Shown here: positions 39,553 through 49,880 of the stretch, piece after piece
Position numbering within the stretch: position 1 is the first letter of the stretch
How the letters are laid out: every line of letters starts with the position of its first letter
Program-made: the position numbers and the translations under genes
Notes under the pieces: generated by a model
Seen by the model: only the letters and a program-made list of their open reading frames with translations
The model's database searches: none
Told to the model about the DNA's origin: nothing
Assembly (NCBI GenBank): GCA_028687755.1
Contig: JAQTZL010000001.1
Coordinates: forward strand, 327,404 to 391,403
Direction of reading: 5' to 3'
DNA: 64,000 nt
From: Candidatus Nanopelagicales bacterium
Lineage (GTDB): Bacteria; Actinomycetota; Actinomycetes; S36-B12

Positions 39553-40748
39553 CGGCGCGCCAATGAGCGCGCAGTTTGACGGCGCCGCAATGACTGACGT
39601 GCGCCTGGCTCATTTCGAGCAAAGCACAACAACATGCCGATCGCGCCCAAGGTTGGTACGAGCGACGAGCCACCATAGGAAACGAAGGGAAGCGGCACAC
39701 CTGTGATCGGTAGCAAACCAAGCACTGCTCCGATATTGGTGATGGCTTGGAACACAATCCACACACCTACACCAGCTGTTGCAATGCGTACGAAATTGTC
39801 TTGAGACGTGCGTGAAAGCCGGAAAATCGCAAATGCGAGTACTGCAAAAAGAATGAGAACAGAAAACGTTCCAATTAAACCTAATTCTTCACCGATCACG
39901 GAAAAGATGAAGTCAGTGTGCGCTTCAGGAAGTGCCCCCCATTTTTCACGACTCGCACCAAGCCCTACGCCGAAAATTCCTCCTGTTCCAAGGGCATACT
40001 GCCCTTGGGTGAGCTGCCAACCAGTACCAAGCGGATCAGCATTTGGATCAAGCCAGGAAGTAAAACGCGCCATTCGATAAGGCGCCGCGATTGAAAGTAT
40101 GAGTGTGCCCACTGCGAGCACACCAGCGAACCCAAGAAAGAAGCGACCAGGAATTCCGGCGACAAACAACATTCCGCACAGAATTGCTGCAAGCAGCAAT
40201 GTGTTACCGAAATCGCCTTCAAGTAGCACTAACACCATGAAAACGACGGCCACCGGAAGAATGGGGTACAACAATTCTTTCCAAGGTCGCTTGTATTCAA
40301 GCTTCTTGGCAATCTGATCGGCACCCCAAACAACCAACGCAATTTTTGCGAATTCAGAAGGCTGCAAGCGGAATGGGCCGACGATATCTATCCAGTTCTT
40401 TTGACCGGCTACCGAAACACCAATCACTAACACCGCGATGAGTAACACCACAGCAATAATGAATAACCACTTGGCGATACCGCGCCAAAATTGAATGGAA
40501 GTTCGCGCGGCGAAATACATCCCGACTAAGCCAATGCCACCAAAAAGTGCCTGACGACCAAAGAGTGTGTAGGACGATTCGAAGGTTTTGAAGCTCTCGA
40601 TACTCGAGGCGGAGAGCACCATGACCAGACCCAAAAGCAAGAGCAATACCGAAGATCCACCGATGAGGTAATAGGTGCTCAGTGGGTGGTTAAGTAAATA
40701 CTTGAGGCGACTGTCTTTTACCGGATTCCCTGCCTTTGATGTGCTCAT
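39549..40748 (-). CDS. ftsW: septal peptidoglycan polymerase FtsW (SEDS)
   Basis: SEDS-family glycosyltransferase that polymerises lipid II at the septum with FtsI. 399 aa from the ATG at 40748, which gives a 4-nt overlap with the murD stop; an upstream GTG-type extension of 29 residues is rejected. About ten transmembrane helices, with the catalytic-loop WLDPNADPLGTGWQ and EAHTDFIFSVIGEELG signature intact. Confidence 0.95.
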   Translation of the reverse strand: MSTSKAGNPVKDSRLKYLLNHPLSTYYLIGGSSVLLLLLGLVMVLSASSIESFKTFESSYTLFGRQALFGGIGLVGMYFAARTSIQFWRGIAKWLFIIAVVLLIAVLVIGVSVAGQKNWIDIVGPFRLQPSEFAKIALVVWGADQIAKKLEYKRPWKELLYPILPVAVVFMVLVLLEGDFGNTLLLAAILCGMLFVAGIPGRFFLGFAGVLAVGTLILSIAAPYRMARFTSWLDPNADPLGTGWQLTQGQYALGTGGIFGVGLGASREKWGALPEAHTDFIFSVIGEELGLIGTFSVLILFAVLAFAIFRLSRTSQDNFVRIATAGVGVWIVFQAITNIGAVLGLLPITGVPLPFVSYGGSSLVPTLGAIGMLLCFARNEPGARQSLRRRQTARSLARR

Positions 40749-42175
40749 TGTAGTTCCTGCGCCAATGCCTGCACCGCTTGTGCAAAAAGATCGCCACGCT
40801 GCGAGTAGTCGCGGAACATGTCCCAAGACGCACACCCTGGGGCGAGCAAAACGGTGTCGCCAGCTTGCGCAAAGGCTTGTGCAGCCGCAACAACCTCCAC
40901 CATTGCCTCAGAATCGGTACGTTCAATCACGGTGACCGGAACCTGTGGAGCATGCTGAGCCATGCCTCGGGCAATGACGTCGCGATCAACGCCGAGAAGC
41001 ACAACTCCTCGCAACTTCTGACCTGCTTGGAGAATCAATTCATCAAAATCCTGGCCCTTAGCCATGCCCCCGGCAATCCAGACCACAGACCCATAGGCGC
41101 GAAGGGATGTCAGTGCCGCATGCGTGTTGGTTGCCTTGGAGTCATCGATGTATGTCACGTCATTTACGGTTGCCACGTACGCAATCCGGTGCCCCGCAGG
41201 CTCAAAATCTTGCAACCCCTGCTGGATAGCTGCTGCCGAAACCCCATAAGCACGGGCTAACGCTGCAGCTGCGAGCGCGTTTGCCACGTTATGCGGCGCT
41301 AACGGATGCACATCTTGAACGGTTGCCAATTCCTGTGCGGTGTTGCGTCGATCGTCTACGAACGCGCGATCAACGAGAAATTCTTCGACAACACCAAGCA
41401 TTGAAACATCTGGAACGCCAAGAGTGAATCCAACGGCTCGACACCCCTCGACCACATCTGCTTCTTCGACTAGCCGCATCGTTGTTGGTTCATCAACATT
41501 GAAAATTGCAGCTACTTGTGTGCGCTCATAGATTTTCGCTTTCGCTGCTACATATGCCTCGAAGGAGCCGAAATGATCTATGTGGTCATCAGCAATGTTG
41601 AGACACACTGATGCAAGTGGACTCATTGACTCCACGAATGGCAATTGTGGAGCACCTACCTCAACAGCAATGACATCAAGTTCATCGTGCATCACAACGC
41701 CGATGAGTGAGTTGCCGATATTCCCGGCAGCAACAGTGCGTAAGCCGGCAGCTTTCAACATCGATTCCAACATCAGCGTTGTTGTGGTCTTACCGTTCGT
41801 GCCGGTTACGACAAGCCACGGAGCAGCGCCTTTTGTTGGACGCAACCTCCAAGCAAGCTCCAACTCACCCCATACGGGAATATTGAGTTCTTGTGCTTGG
41901 ACGATCAGCGGGTCAGATGGTCGAAGGCCCGGAGACACGACGAGAAGGTCTGTTTGTGGCAATACGCCATCGTGGCCAAGGAGTACCTCAACACCAATGA
42001 CATCAAGGACCTCAGCTTTTTCCCGCTGCTTTTCACCATCACCCGCATCAATAACTGTGACGTGACCGCCCAATTGCGCAAGAGCATCTGCGGCAGCGAA
42101 TCCAGCGATACCAATTCCTGCGACTGTTACGTGAACACTCGACCAATCAGAATCGCGACAGAAGCTGTGAATCAC
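40745..42175 (-). CDS. murD: UDP-N-acetylmuramoylalanine--D-glutamate ligase
   Basis: Adds D-Glu to UDP-MurNAc-L-Ala. 476 aa from the GTG at 42175, chosen because GTGA gives the 4-nt overlap with mraY used by almost all neighbours; an ATG 12 nt upstream is the alternative. P-loop VVTGTNGKTTTTLML (about 122-136), substrate HPLAPHNVANALAA region, and the N-terminal GIGIAGFAAADALA nucleotide fold are intact. Confidence 0.93.
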   Translation of the reverse strand: MIHSFCRDSDWSSVHVTVAGIGIAGFAAADALAQLGGHVTVIDAGDGEKQREKAEVLDVIGVEVLLGHDGVLPQTDLLVVSPGLRPSDPLIVQAQELNIPVWGELELAWRLRPTKGAAPWLVVTGTNGKTTTTLMLESMLKAAGLRTVAAGNIGNSLIGVVMHDELDVIAVEVGAPQLPFVESMSPLASVCLNIADDHIDHFGSFEAYVAAKAKIYERTQVAAIFNVDEPTTMRLVEEADVVEGCRAVGFTLGVPDVSMLGVVEEFLVDRAFVDDRRNTAQELATVQDVHPLAPHNVANALAAAALARAYGVSAAAIQQGLQDFEPAGHRIAYVATVNDVTYIDDSKATNTHAALTSLRAYGSVVWIAGGMAKGQDFDELILQAGQKLRGVVLLGVDRDVIARGMAQHAPQVPVTVIERTDSEAMVEVVAAAQAFAQAGDTVLLAPGCASWDMFRDYSQRGDLFAQAVQALAQELQ

Positions 42176-43242
42176 GAACGCACCCATTCCGCATAAAACA
42201 GCACAATGCCCGCGCCGATGCATAGCCCGTGAATAACCCAGAACCGGACCACGATTTGAATTTCCGGCCACCCCAGCATCTCAAAGTGGTGGTGCAAGGG
42301 AGCCATGCGAAATACCCGACGCCCGGTGAGTTTGAATGATCCGACTTGAGCGATAACCGACAGTGAAGTGATCAAGAACAAACCAGCGAGCAGCGGCAAG
42401 AGCAATTCTGTGCGGCTCAAAATCGCAAGTCCGGCGATACCGCCGCCCAAGGCGAGCGATCCGGTGTCCCCCATGAAGATGCGAGCAGGTGCAGTGTTCC
42501 ACCAAAGGAATCCAAAGCTCGCGCCCGCTAGCGCTGCTGCAACGATCGCCAAATCCAACGGACTCACAGTTGAATAACAGGTCGATGCCACTGAATCTGG
42601 GAATGCACAGTTTTGGCCGTACTGCCAAACCGTGATGATGACATAAGCCAAGAAGGTCATGATCGACGCTCCAATGGCTAATCCATCAAGACCATCTGTG
42701 AGGTTCACACCGTTCGTAGTGGCGGTGATTAAGAACCACACCCACAACAGGAACAAACCCAAAGGCAGCACTATTGCCGTGTCTCGCACGAATGAAATAG
42801 CCATTGACGCTGGGGCGCCACCTTCATTCGTGAATTGCAAGGAAAGCCAAGCAAACGTGAGTGCGACGAAGGCCTGCCCGATGAGTTTGGTGCGGGCACG
42901 AAGCCCAGTGCTGCGCTGTTTGAAAATCTTCAAGTAGTCATCGGCAACGCCAACCAAACCCAGACCGAGGGTTAAATACAACACGAGCATCGCCGAAGGC
43001 GTGACTGGCCGCCAAGTAATGAGGTGTGTCAAGAAATAGCCGACGAAGACGCCCAAAATAATGGCCACGCCACCCATGGATGGCGTTCCGCGCTTGCTCT
43101 CGTGATCGGGGTACAACTCGCCTTCGGAGGAAACACGAATAGCCTGGGAATATCCATGTTTTGCCAGGAATTTGATGAGCAGCGGGGTGCCAATGAGCGT
43201 GACGATCGTGGCGATCACCATCGAAATAACTACGAGTCTCAT
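42172..43242 (-). CDS. mraY: phospho-N-acetylmuramoyl-pentapeptide transferase
   Basis: Polytopic membrane enzyme making lipid I from UDP-MurNAc-pentapeptide and undecaprenyl phosphate. 356 aa with about ten transmembrane helices. Catalytic signatures are VGVADDYLKIF (about 114-124), NGVNLTDGLDGLA (about 184-196) and the late APLHHHFE box with three consecutive histidines. Start overlaps murF by 4 nt. Confidence 0.97.
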   Translation of the reverse strand: MRLVVISMVIATIVTLIGTPLLIKFLAKHGYSQAIRVSSEGELYPDHESKRGTPSMGGVAIILGVFVGYFLTHLITWRPVTPSAMLVLYLTLGLGLVGVADDYLKIFKQRSTGLRARTKLIGQAFVALTFAWLSLQFTNEGGAPASMAISFVRDTAIVLPLGLFLLWVWFLITATTNGVNLTDGLDGLAIGASIMTFLAYVIITVWQYGQNCAFPDSVASTCYSTVSPLDLAIVAAALAGASFGFLWWNTAPARIFMGDTGSLALGGGIAGLAILSRTELLLPLLAGLFLITSLSVIAQVGSFKLTGRRVFRMAPLHHHFEMLGWPEIQIVVRFWVIHGLCIGAGIVLFYAEWVRS

Positions 43243-44618
43243 GGCTGTTCCTGGTCTGTGAGTGCTGCAGCCACCCGCTCAAGTCCAACCCCGCGCGAAG
43301 CCTTAATTAACACGATATCGCCGTCGAGAAGCTCCTCACGTAACACTGCGATCGCGGCGTCGGCATCTTCTACCCACATGGACTCATCCCCCCATGAGCC
43401 CTCATTGCTTGCAGCCAGATGCATGACCCGAGTTCCTGGCCCTACACAAATGAGGCGAGACACATCCAGACGCACAGCCAACCGACCGATTGCGTCGTGT
43501 TCCATCATTGATTCGTCACCAAGTTCGAGCATCTCCCCCAAGACTGCCCACGTGGTTTGCTCAGTGCCCATGGCAGCCAGAGTTTTGAGAGCCGCACGCA
43601 TTGATTCAGGATTGGCGTTGTAAGCATCGTTAATAACGATCACACCGTCGGGTGTATCGGTGACTTCCATGCGCCATTTGCTCTGGATCGTGGCTTTACT
43701 TAATGCCGCTGCGACTTCATCAAGGGGCAAACCTATTTCCAAAGCTACTGCGGCGACGGCGAGCGCATTTGAAATGAAGTGCTCACCATGAACACGCAGT
43801 TTCACTTGTGCATCTTGACTGGCATAGCGCAACGTGAATTTTGGACGGGCCATCGGATCCAGATCAACGTCTAATGCACGAACATCAGCATTTGCGGATT
43901 CTCCAAAGAGCACAACTCGTGCCCGAGTGCGCTCAACTTGTTCTCGCACGAATGGATCGTCGCCATTCACGATTGCTAAACCTGAAGCAGGTAAGCCTGC
44001 AATAAGTTCACCCTTTGCTTGAGCGACGGCTGTTTGGGAACCGAGCATGCCCATGTGCGCCGACCCAATGTTGAGTAGCACCCCAATCGAAGGGCTCGCT
44101 AATTCACATAAATATTCAATATGCCCAAGCCCGCGCATACCCATTTCCAAAATCAGGAAACGGGTGGATTCACTGGCCCGAAGAATCGTAAGAGGAACCC
44201 CTACTTCAGTGTTGAACGAGCCAATTGGGGCAACTGTTTCGCCAAATTCACTCAGCACTGATGCCAGGAGATCTTTGGTCGATGTTTTTCCACTGGAACC
44301 CGTGATCGCGATGACCGTGCAAGAAAGTTGATCGCGAACATGTTTACCTAATTTGCCTAATGCTTCTACCGTGTTCGACACCACGATGCATGGCACATCA
44401 AGTTCGCGCTCTGAAAGCACCGCAACAGCGCCAATATTGATGACTTCGTTGGCAAAGTCATGACCGTCAACGCGTTCGCCTTTGATCGCGACGAAGAGTG
44501 AACCTGCCGTCACTTCACGGGAATCAACAACCACTGAAGTGATGACTTCATTGCCTTGGGTCTCAAGGAGAGAACCCCCCAAAATCTCGCAGACCTGAGC
44601 AACGGTCAATGTGATCAT
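43239..44618 (-). CDS. murF: UDP-MurNAc-tripeptide--D-Ala-D-Ala ligase
   Basis: Adds the D-Ala-D-Ala dipeptide. 459 aa: N-terminal VVDSREVTAGSLFVAIKGE, P-loop TGSSGKTSTKD (107-116), NDAYNANPESM substrate motif (about 330) and C-terminal Rossmann domain. Overlaps murE and mraY by 4 nt each. Confidence 0.96.
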   Translation of the reverse strand: MITLTVAQVCEILGGSLLETQGNEVITSVVVDSREVTAGSLFVAIKGERVDGHDFANEVINIGAVAVLSERELDVPCIVVSNTVEALGKLGKHVRDQLSCTVIAITGSSGKTSTKDLLASVLSEFGETVAPIGSFNTEVGVPLTILRASESTRFLILEMGMRGLGHIEYLCELASPSIGVLLNIGSAHMGMLGSQTAVAQAKGELIAGLPASGLAIVNGDDPFVREQVERTRARVVLFGESANADVRALDVDLDPMARPKFTLRYASQDAQVKLRVHGEHFISNALAVAAVALEIGLPLDEVAAALSKATIQSKWRMEVTDTPDGVIVINDAYNANPESMRAALKTLAAMGTEQTTWAVLGEMLELGDESMMEHDAIGRLAVRLDVSRLICVGPGTRVMHLAASNEGSWGDESMWVEDADAAIAVLREELLDGDIVLIKASRGVGLERVAAALTDQEQP

Positions 44619-46144
44619 GCGACTTCTCCGTTTCTGACATCGAGTGCATGATTGAGGATCTCGCGATCGTCAAAAGGAGTCACAATGCCGTTGATTTCCT
44701 GACCCAGTTCATGACCCTTACCAAGAACGAGCACGACGTCACCAGCTTGAGCCTGCTGTACCGCTAGATGAATTGCTTGAGCGCGATCTCCAATTTCAAG
44801 TAGACCGCTGCCGCTCATCGAAGACACGGTTCGCGCTCCTTCCAGGACTGATGCCCGAATGAGTGCGGGGTCTTCAGAACGAGGATTGTCGTCGGTCACG
44901 ATTACCTGATCGGCAAGGCGCGCCGCGCTTTGTCCCATGAGTGGGCGCTTAGCCGCATCTCTATCGCCTCCGGCCCCGATCACCACAATCAATTGACCGG
45001 CAGTTGCCTCACGTACTGCGTCAATGACTCGCGCTACGGCATCTGGGGTATGTGCGTAGTCAACGATTCCGCGAATCTGTGCGGCACCACCACTTGCGGG
45101 AACTTGTTGGAGTCTTCCTTCCACTTGCACCACAGAGAGCGCCTCAGCGATCGCTCTTGGCGCAACATCGACCGAATGCAACATGACAAAAGCGAGCAAT
45201 GCATTTGCGCGGTTGAATTCACCTGGGAGCAACAGCTCAATTAAGGCGGTAACTCCGTGAGGACCTGCGATTTCCATGCGGCCGTTGGCATCGCTGCGTG
45301 CCGTCCAGTCAGCTGACTTTCCGGTTACCGAAATGGTTGTTACAGGAATGGATGCAAGCGATGCGAGACGTTGCCCCCACTCATCATCAATGCAAATCAC
45401 GGCCTTGGATGCATAAAGAGGCGTAAAGAGAGCTGCCTTTGCGAGGAAGTACTCCTCCATCGTGTGGTGGTAATCGAGGTGATCCTGAGACAGATTTGTG
45501 AAACCCACCACCGAAAAATGTAGGCCGCTTATGCGATGCTCAATAACTGCGTGACTAGACACTTCCATGACGACATCGCTCACTGATCGCTCGCCCATCT
45601 GAGCGAACACACCGTGCAAAGTCGTCGCTTCAGGCGTGGTGCGCTTACTGACTATTTGCGTTGAGCCAATTCGAATGCCTGTAGTCCCGATAAACCCAGT
45701 GGGTCGCCCATCGGCTACTAGCCCAGCCTCGATCATCGACGCGGTCGTTGTTTTGCCATTCGTACCTGTCACGCCCATGACATTGATGCGCTCCGCAGCG
45801 CATCCATACACGGCATTTGCGATGGCACCAAGATGCCTGCGCGAATGGGATAGCACCACAACAGGTAGTGCGGTTGATTGTTCTGATATCCGCTCCCACC
45901 CGATGGGATCTGTGAGTATCGCAGCCGCGCCACGTGCTATAGCTTCATCAAGGAACTGCACACCGTGAGCTTGGTGACCCTCAATCGCAACGAAGAGATC
46001 ACCTGGTTCAATCACGCGCGAATCCAGTTCAATACCGCTGATGGGCACAACGGCGTCGCCATGAATTTCCAAGGTAGGCAAATTCAATTCGAGAAGTGAG
46101 GCGACAGTTATGGGTACGTGCTGATTCTTTCCTTGGTCAGCCAT
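44615..46144 (-). CDS. murE: UDP-MurNAc-L-Ala-D-Glu--meso-DAP ligase
   Basis: Adds the third stem-peptide residue. 509 aa: VTGTNGKTTTASM P-loop about 125-137, and in the C-terminal domain VTDDNPRSEDP, whose DNPR motif is the mark of enzymes that use meso-diaminopimelate rather than lysine. This is the window's direct evidence for a DAP-type wall. Separated from ftsI by 4 nt. Confidence 0.96.
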   Translation of the reverse strand: MADQGKNQHVPITVASLLELNLPTLEIHGDAVVPISGIELDSRVIEPGDLFVAIEGHQAHGVQFLDEAIARGAAAILTDPIGWERISEQSTALPVVVLSHSRRHLGAIANAVYGCAAERINVMGVTGTNGKTTTASMIEAGLVADGRPTGFIGTTGIRIGSTQIVSKRTTPEATTLHGVFAQMGERSVSDVVMEVSSHAVIEHRISGLHFSVVGFTNLSQDHLDYHHTMEEYFLAKAALFTPLYASKAVICIDDEWGQRLASLASIPVTTISVTGKSADWTARSDANGRMEIAGPHGVTALIELLLPGEFNRANALLAFVMLHSVDVAPRAIAEALSVVQVEGRLQQVPASGGAAQIRGIVDYAHTPDAVARVIDAVREATAGQLIVVIGAGGDRDAAKRPLMGQSAARLADQVIVTDDNPRSEDPALIRASVLEGARTVSSMSGSGLLEIGDRAQAIHLAVQQAQAGDVVLVLGKGHELGQEINGIVTPFDDREILNHALDVRNGEVA

Positions 46145-46148
46145 TGAA

Positions 46149-47942
46149 CTAGCCCACTGTCAGCAAAAGTTTTGGAGCCGTTTTACCCGTTGGTGGAATG
46201 CTGCGCGCCTGCAGTGCGTACGTCATCACGCGCTTGAATACTGGGGCACCCAATTCACCACCATAGCGACCATTGCGCTTTGGATTCACAAGGCTCACCG
46301 CTACAACCAGTTGAGGATTGTCCGCTGGCGCCATACCAATAAAGGAAGCCACAACACCGCCGTTATAGCAACCACACGCTGGGTCAACATATTGCGCTGT
46401 GCCTGTTTTGCCACCCACGCGATAACCAGGGATAGCGGCTTGAGGTGCGGTGCCGCCCTTCCCTACGACAGTTTCAAGCATGGCGCGCACTGTTTTTGCA
46501 GTTGATGGCTTTACTACTTGGACTGTCTTTGGCGCAGGAGCTGGCGTCACAGTTCCGTCAGGTGCGATCGTTGATTGGACCAACGTTGGTTGAACGCGAA
46601 CACCATCATTGGCGATCGTGGCGAAAACGCTGGCTGCCTGAACCGAGTTAACACTGAGTCCTTGACCAAATGCCACTGTCGGAAATGTGGTTGGTGACCA
46701 ATCTCGTAGATCAGGCAGTAAGCCTCGGCTTTCGCCTGGAAACCTTAGGCCAGTTGGCTCTGCAATGCCGAAAGCTTTGATGTAGTCGTACAACTTTGAG
46801 CGCCCAATGCGCTCTGCAGCAAGAATCGTGCCCATGTTGCTCGACTTCGCCATGATGCCAGCCAGAGTTAGATACAAAGTGCCATGTGGATCGGAGTCAC
46901 GGAAGACCTTCCCGCCACGCTTCAAACCGCTGGGAATCGTGAACGCACTTCCCGCATTCGCAGCACCCTGATCAACAACAGCAGCAAGAGTCATCACCTT
47001 GCTGGTCGAACCTGGTTCATAAATTTCTGACAGCGCACGGTTGCCACGCACAGCATCATCAAACGAAGCCGCAGCATTTGAATCAAAGGTCGGTGCTGTT
47101 GCCATGGCCAAGATGTAACCGCTTCGCGGATCCATCACAATCACGGTTCCGCTGTCAGATCCTGTTGCTTCAACTTGTCGAGTGATTTGGCGTTGCGCGA
47201 CTAATTGAATGTCGCGATCAATTGTGAGTTGCACATCGGAACCTTGCACCGCGTCGGTACTACTACCTGTATCGCTGGTCGTGATGATGCGATTTCCGGC
47301 TCCGCGTTCGTAGGTTTGGGTTCCTGCCTTACCAGCCAACAGGCCTTGCATGGCGTATTCAATACCGCCGAGGCCCTTGCCATCGGCGCCTACAAACCCA
47401 ACGACGTTGGCGGCTAACTCACCCCCCGGATACAAACGTCGCTGCGTTTGCTCACTGAAAATTCCCGGCAGGCGCAAGGCTTCGATCTCACGCCAGGTTG
47501 CAGGCGATGATCCTTTCGCGATGTACATGTACCGACGCGTACCGGTAAGCCGATTAGACAGCACTCCTGCATCGACACCAAGAATTGGCGCTAGAGCCGC
47601 ACCCACTGCAGCAGGGTCGGTGATCAAAGTCTGATCTGCTGTGATGTCGCGCGCTTCAACAGTTGTGGCGAGCGGCTCACCTTTTGTGTCCAAAATATTT
47701 CCGCGAATCGCCGGAATGGCCTTCGTTTTTATTCGCTGTTCCAACGCAGCAGCTGCCAGGTCTGGGCCTTTGATGACTTGCAAATCCACCAGACGGACCG
47801 CGAACAGCGAAAAAGCCACCGCAGTGATGATGAGAAGCACGGACCCGCGCCTACCTCGACCACCTTTTCCCACTTGATGACGGTAGTTGCTTGAGCCCCC
47901 AGAATTGCGCTGCTGACGTGGTGGCGCGGTCATCTGCTTCAT
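46149..47942 (-). CDS. ftsI: septal transpeptidase FtsI (PBP3)
   Basis: Class B penicillin-binding protein working with FtsW. 597 aa: long Arg/Gly-rich cytoplasmic tail (1-33), transmembrane helix about 34-53, dimerisation (PBP-dimer) domain, transpeptidase domain with S312-T-S-K315, SSN about 366-368 and KTG about 504-506. No PASTA domains are seen, a typical division PBP of actinobacteria. Confidence 0.96.
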   Translation of the reverse strand: MKQMTAPPRQQRNSGGSSNYRHQVGKGGRGRRGSVLLIITAVAFSLFAVRLVDLQVIKGPDLAAAALEQRIKTKAIPAIRGNILDTKGEPLATTVEARDITADQTLITDPAAVGAALAPILGVDAGVLSNRLTGTRRYMYIAKGSSPATWREIEALRLPGIFSEQTQRRLYPGGELAANVVGFVGADGKGLGGIEYAMQGLLAGKAGTQTYERGAGNRIITTSDTGSSTDAVQGSDVQLTIDRDIQLVAQRQITRQVEATGSDSGTVIVMDPRSGYILAMATAPTFDSNAAASFDDAVRGNRALSEIYEPGSTSKVMTLAAVVDQGAANAGSAFTIPSGLKRGGKVFRDSDPHGTLYLTLAGIMAKSSNMGTILAAERIGRSKLYDYIKAFGIAEPTGLRFPGESRGLLPDLRDWSPTTFPTVAFGQGLSVNSVQAASVFATIANDGVRVQPTLVQSTIAPDGTVTPAPAPKTVQVVKPSTAKTVRAMLETVVGKGGTAPQAAIPGYRVGGKTGTAQYVDPACGCYNGGVVASFIGMAPADNPQLVVAVSLVNPKRNGRYGGELGAPVFKRVMTYALQARSIPPTGKTAPKLLLTVG

Positions 47943-47947
47943 GAGAT

Positions 47948-48640
47948 TTACCGCACCGGAACAGCTACGAGACCTGCATCACCGGAGCCGACGTTGCCGA
48001 CCTGGACGGGAACTTCTTGCCACAGGGAGTCTTCACTCTTCTTGGTTGCCTTGGCCTTGGCATCCGCGGCAGCTGGGTCATAGTTTGGTCCTGGAACGGC
48101 GGGGGCACCCAAACCACCGTTATCAACAGCTTCTGCTGCAGTTACATTTGCCGACATGTTCACTGCCACGCCATCACCAACAGCGGCGCGTGGCTTGCCA
48201 AGCACCTTGCCATCAGGAACGCTCAAGAAGACCGGATTCTTGCTGGGAACCATTCCCATTAAATGAGCCTTGTTTGCCAATGATGCAGGCGCTGCGGCCG
48301 AGGCAACTTGCTCACTCAAGACAGCTTCTTGCTCCGTTAGCGTGCTCAGTTGACTCTTGAGCTCACTCATTGCAAATGAACCTTGAGCAAGTTGCGTGTT
48401 AATCAACAACATCGCGCCAAGACCGACAACGAGCAGTGCACCCATCACCATTGCGAATGTGCCACGACTTGCCTTGACTGGGCGAAGAGGTGAAACAAGT
48501 TTGAGATGCGGACGATCTTCATGGCGAGCTGCGGCACCGCGGGTTGCGTATTCAGTGACTTCGGCAGCAAGTGCTGTTGCACCCGCTACTGCACCATGAA
48601 ATGCGCGACCAGCAACTTCACGTGGCGTATGGCGACTCAT
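47948..48640 (-). CDS. ftsL: FtsL-like bitopic division protein
   Basis: 230 aa placed between rsmH and ftsI, the ftsL position. A cytoplasmic part (1-60), one transmembrane helix about 62-80, a short coiled coil about 90-115 ([20 protein letters not shown]) and a long Ala/Pro-rich outside tail. Sequence similarity to FtsL is weak, as is normal for the family; assignment rests on topology and position. The 115-residue tail is longer than in many FtsL proteins. Overlaps rsmH by 4 nt. Confidence 0.78.
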   Translation of the reverse strand: MSRHTPREVAGRAFHGAVAGATALAAEVTEYATRGAAARHEDRPHLKLVSPLRPVKASRGTFAMVMGALLVVGLGAMLLINTQLAQGSFAMSELKSQLSTLTEQEAVLSEQVASAAAPASLANKAHLMGMVPSKNPVFLSVPDGKVLGKPRAAVGDGVAVNMSANVTAAEAVDNGGLGAPAVPGPNYDPAAADAKAKATKKSEDSLWQEVPVQVGNVGSGDAGLVAVPVR

Positions 48641-49578
48641 GCTGCCACCCGCTCAATCGCGCGAACGCGAACTGAAGCTGATCGTGGATTCTCGTTCAGT
48701 TCTTGCTCAGTTGGAGTTTCCGCTCCACGAGTAAGTAAACGAAGTTTTGGTTGGTGATCGACTGGAATCACAGGCATGCCATGTGGAACCTTCGCAGTGG
48801 TGTGATCCGCGAAGACCTGCTTCACGAAACGATCTTCCAGTGATTGGTATGACATCACGACAAGGCGACCATTGACCGCTAATGCCTCAATCGCCGCTGG
48901 AATCGCAGCGCGAAGTGCTTCGAGTTCGCCATTGACTTCAATACGAAGTGCTTGGAAGGTGCGTTTTGCTGGATTTCCACCGGTACGACGGGTTGCTGCA
49001 GGAATTGCCTCGCGTACAAGATCAACGAGACGAGCCGAATTCGTAAACGGTGCATCGGAGCGAGCTTCAACAATGCGGCGAGCAATCCGCATCGCAAACT
49101 TTTCATCACCATATTCACGAAGGATGTCGGCGAGCTGGCCTGCACTGTAGGTGTTGACCACATCAGCAGCAGTCATCCCCCGCGACTGATCCATGCGCAT
49201 ATCTAGCGGTGCATCTTGTGAGTAGGAGAAACCACGATCGCGCTCATCAAGTTGCATTGATGAAACACCCAAGTCAAAAAGCAAACCTTGAATTTCTGAA
49301 AGACCAAGACCAGCAAGCACTTCTGGCAGTTCGTCGTAAATTGCATGAACGAAAGTCACGCGATCACCAAATGGAGCAAGGCGTTGGCGTGACTTCTCAA
49401 GCGCATCGGTGTCGCGATCAAGACCAACGAGGCGAAGTTCTGGAAATTCAGTGAGCGCAAACTCTGCGTGACCACCAAGACCAAGGGTCGCGTCAACCAA
49501 AATCGCATCTGGTGCGCTGATTGCTGGCGAAAGAAGGGTGAACACGCGCTCGCGCATCACTGGGACATGGACGCTCAT
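48637..49578 (-). CDS. rsmH: 16S rRNA m4C1402 methyltransferase
   Basis: SAM-dependent N4-methyltransferase acting on C1402 of 16S rRNA (formerly MraW). 313 aa: SAM-binding [14 protein letters not shown] at about 28-41, [18 protein letters not shown] (about 104-121) and C-terminal [12 protein letters not shown]. Overlaps the small membrane-protein gene by 4 nt (ATGA). Confidence 0.97.
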   Translation of the reverse strand: MSVHVPVMRERVFTLLSPAISAPDAILVDATLGLGGHAEFALTEFPELRLVGLDRDTDALEKSRQRLAPFGDRVTFVHAIYDELPEVLAGLGLSEIQGLLFDLGVSSMQLDERDRGFSYSQDAPLDMRMDQSRGMTAADVVNTYSAGQLADILREYGDEKFAMRIARRIVEARSDAPFTNSARLVDLVREAIPAATRRTGGNPAKRTFQALRIEVNGELEALRAAIPAAIEALAVNGRLVVMSYQSLEDRFVKQVFADHTTAKVPHGMPVIPVDHQPKLRLLTRGAETPTEQELNENPRSASVRVRAIERVAA

Positions 49579-49727
49579 GCACCTAGCCCGTTCACGATTG
49601 CAGAAATGGCGGTCAGGGTTAGAGCCGTCAAGCTGCTGGCAATGACGAGCAACCCGAATGCGCGAGCACCATGGCGAACAGCGTTGCTCTGTGCAACGTT
49701 GTTGATGGTGTTCGACGGGGTTGTCAT
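49575..49727 (-). CDS. small single-span membrane protein between mraZ and rsmH
   Basis: 50-residue peptide from the ATG at 49727, with AAAGG 7 nt upstream; a longer reading from 49784 adds 19 His/Asp-rich residues and is less likely. Residues 1-21 are polar ([20 protein letters not shown]), then one transmembrane helix about 22-47 ([20 protein letters not shown]). It overlaps rsmH by 4 nt, so it is translationally coupled into the dcw operon. I do not recognise a family. It could be a divisome or envelope micro-protein. Confidence 0.6.
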   Translation of the reverse strand: MTTPSNTINNVAQSNAVRHGARAFGLLVIASSLTALTLTAISAIVNGLGA

Positions 49728-49818
49728 GTCTTGCCTTTCGCGGTTTTCTGGTTCGTGGTGATCGTGCGGTGGTGCGGTATTCACGGGATCAGGTCCCCGC
49801 CCGCCCCTTGGTTACTTG

Positions 49819-49844
49819 CCTGGCTCCGGGGAAGTGGAGTCAGG
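49819..49844. repeat. hairpin in the mraZ-rsmH spacer
   Basis: CCTGGCTCC and GGAGTCAGG, nine-base arms with one G:U-type mismatch and an 8-nt loop, in the 153-bp gap downstream of mraZ. Without a U-tract; could stabilise or process the mraZ end of the transcript. Confidence 0.4.
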
Positions 49845-49880
49845 GATGCAAGAACTGCGGGAGGAGGCCTGGTCACGTGA

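Noticed and set aside
40749..42271. Longer N-termini for ftsW and murD
   Set aside because: Upstream extensions overlap the previous genes by dozens of bases, lack ribosome sites and family similarity; the 4-nt overlap starts are kept.
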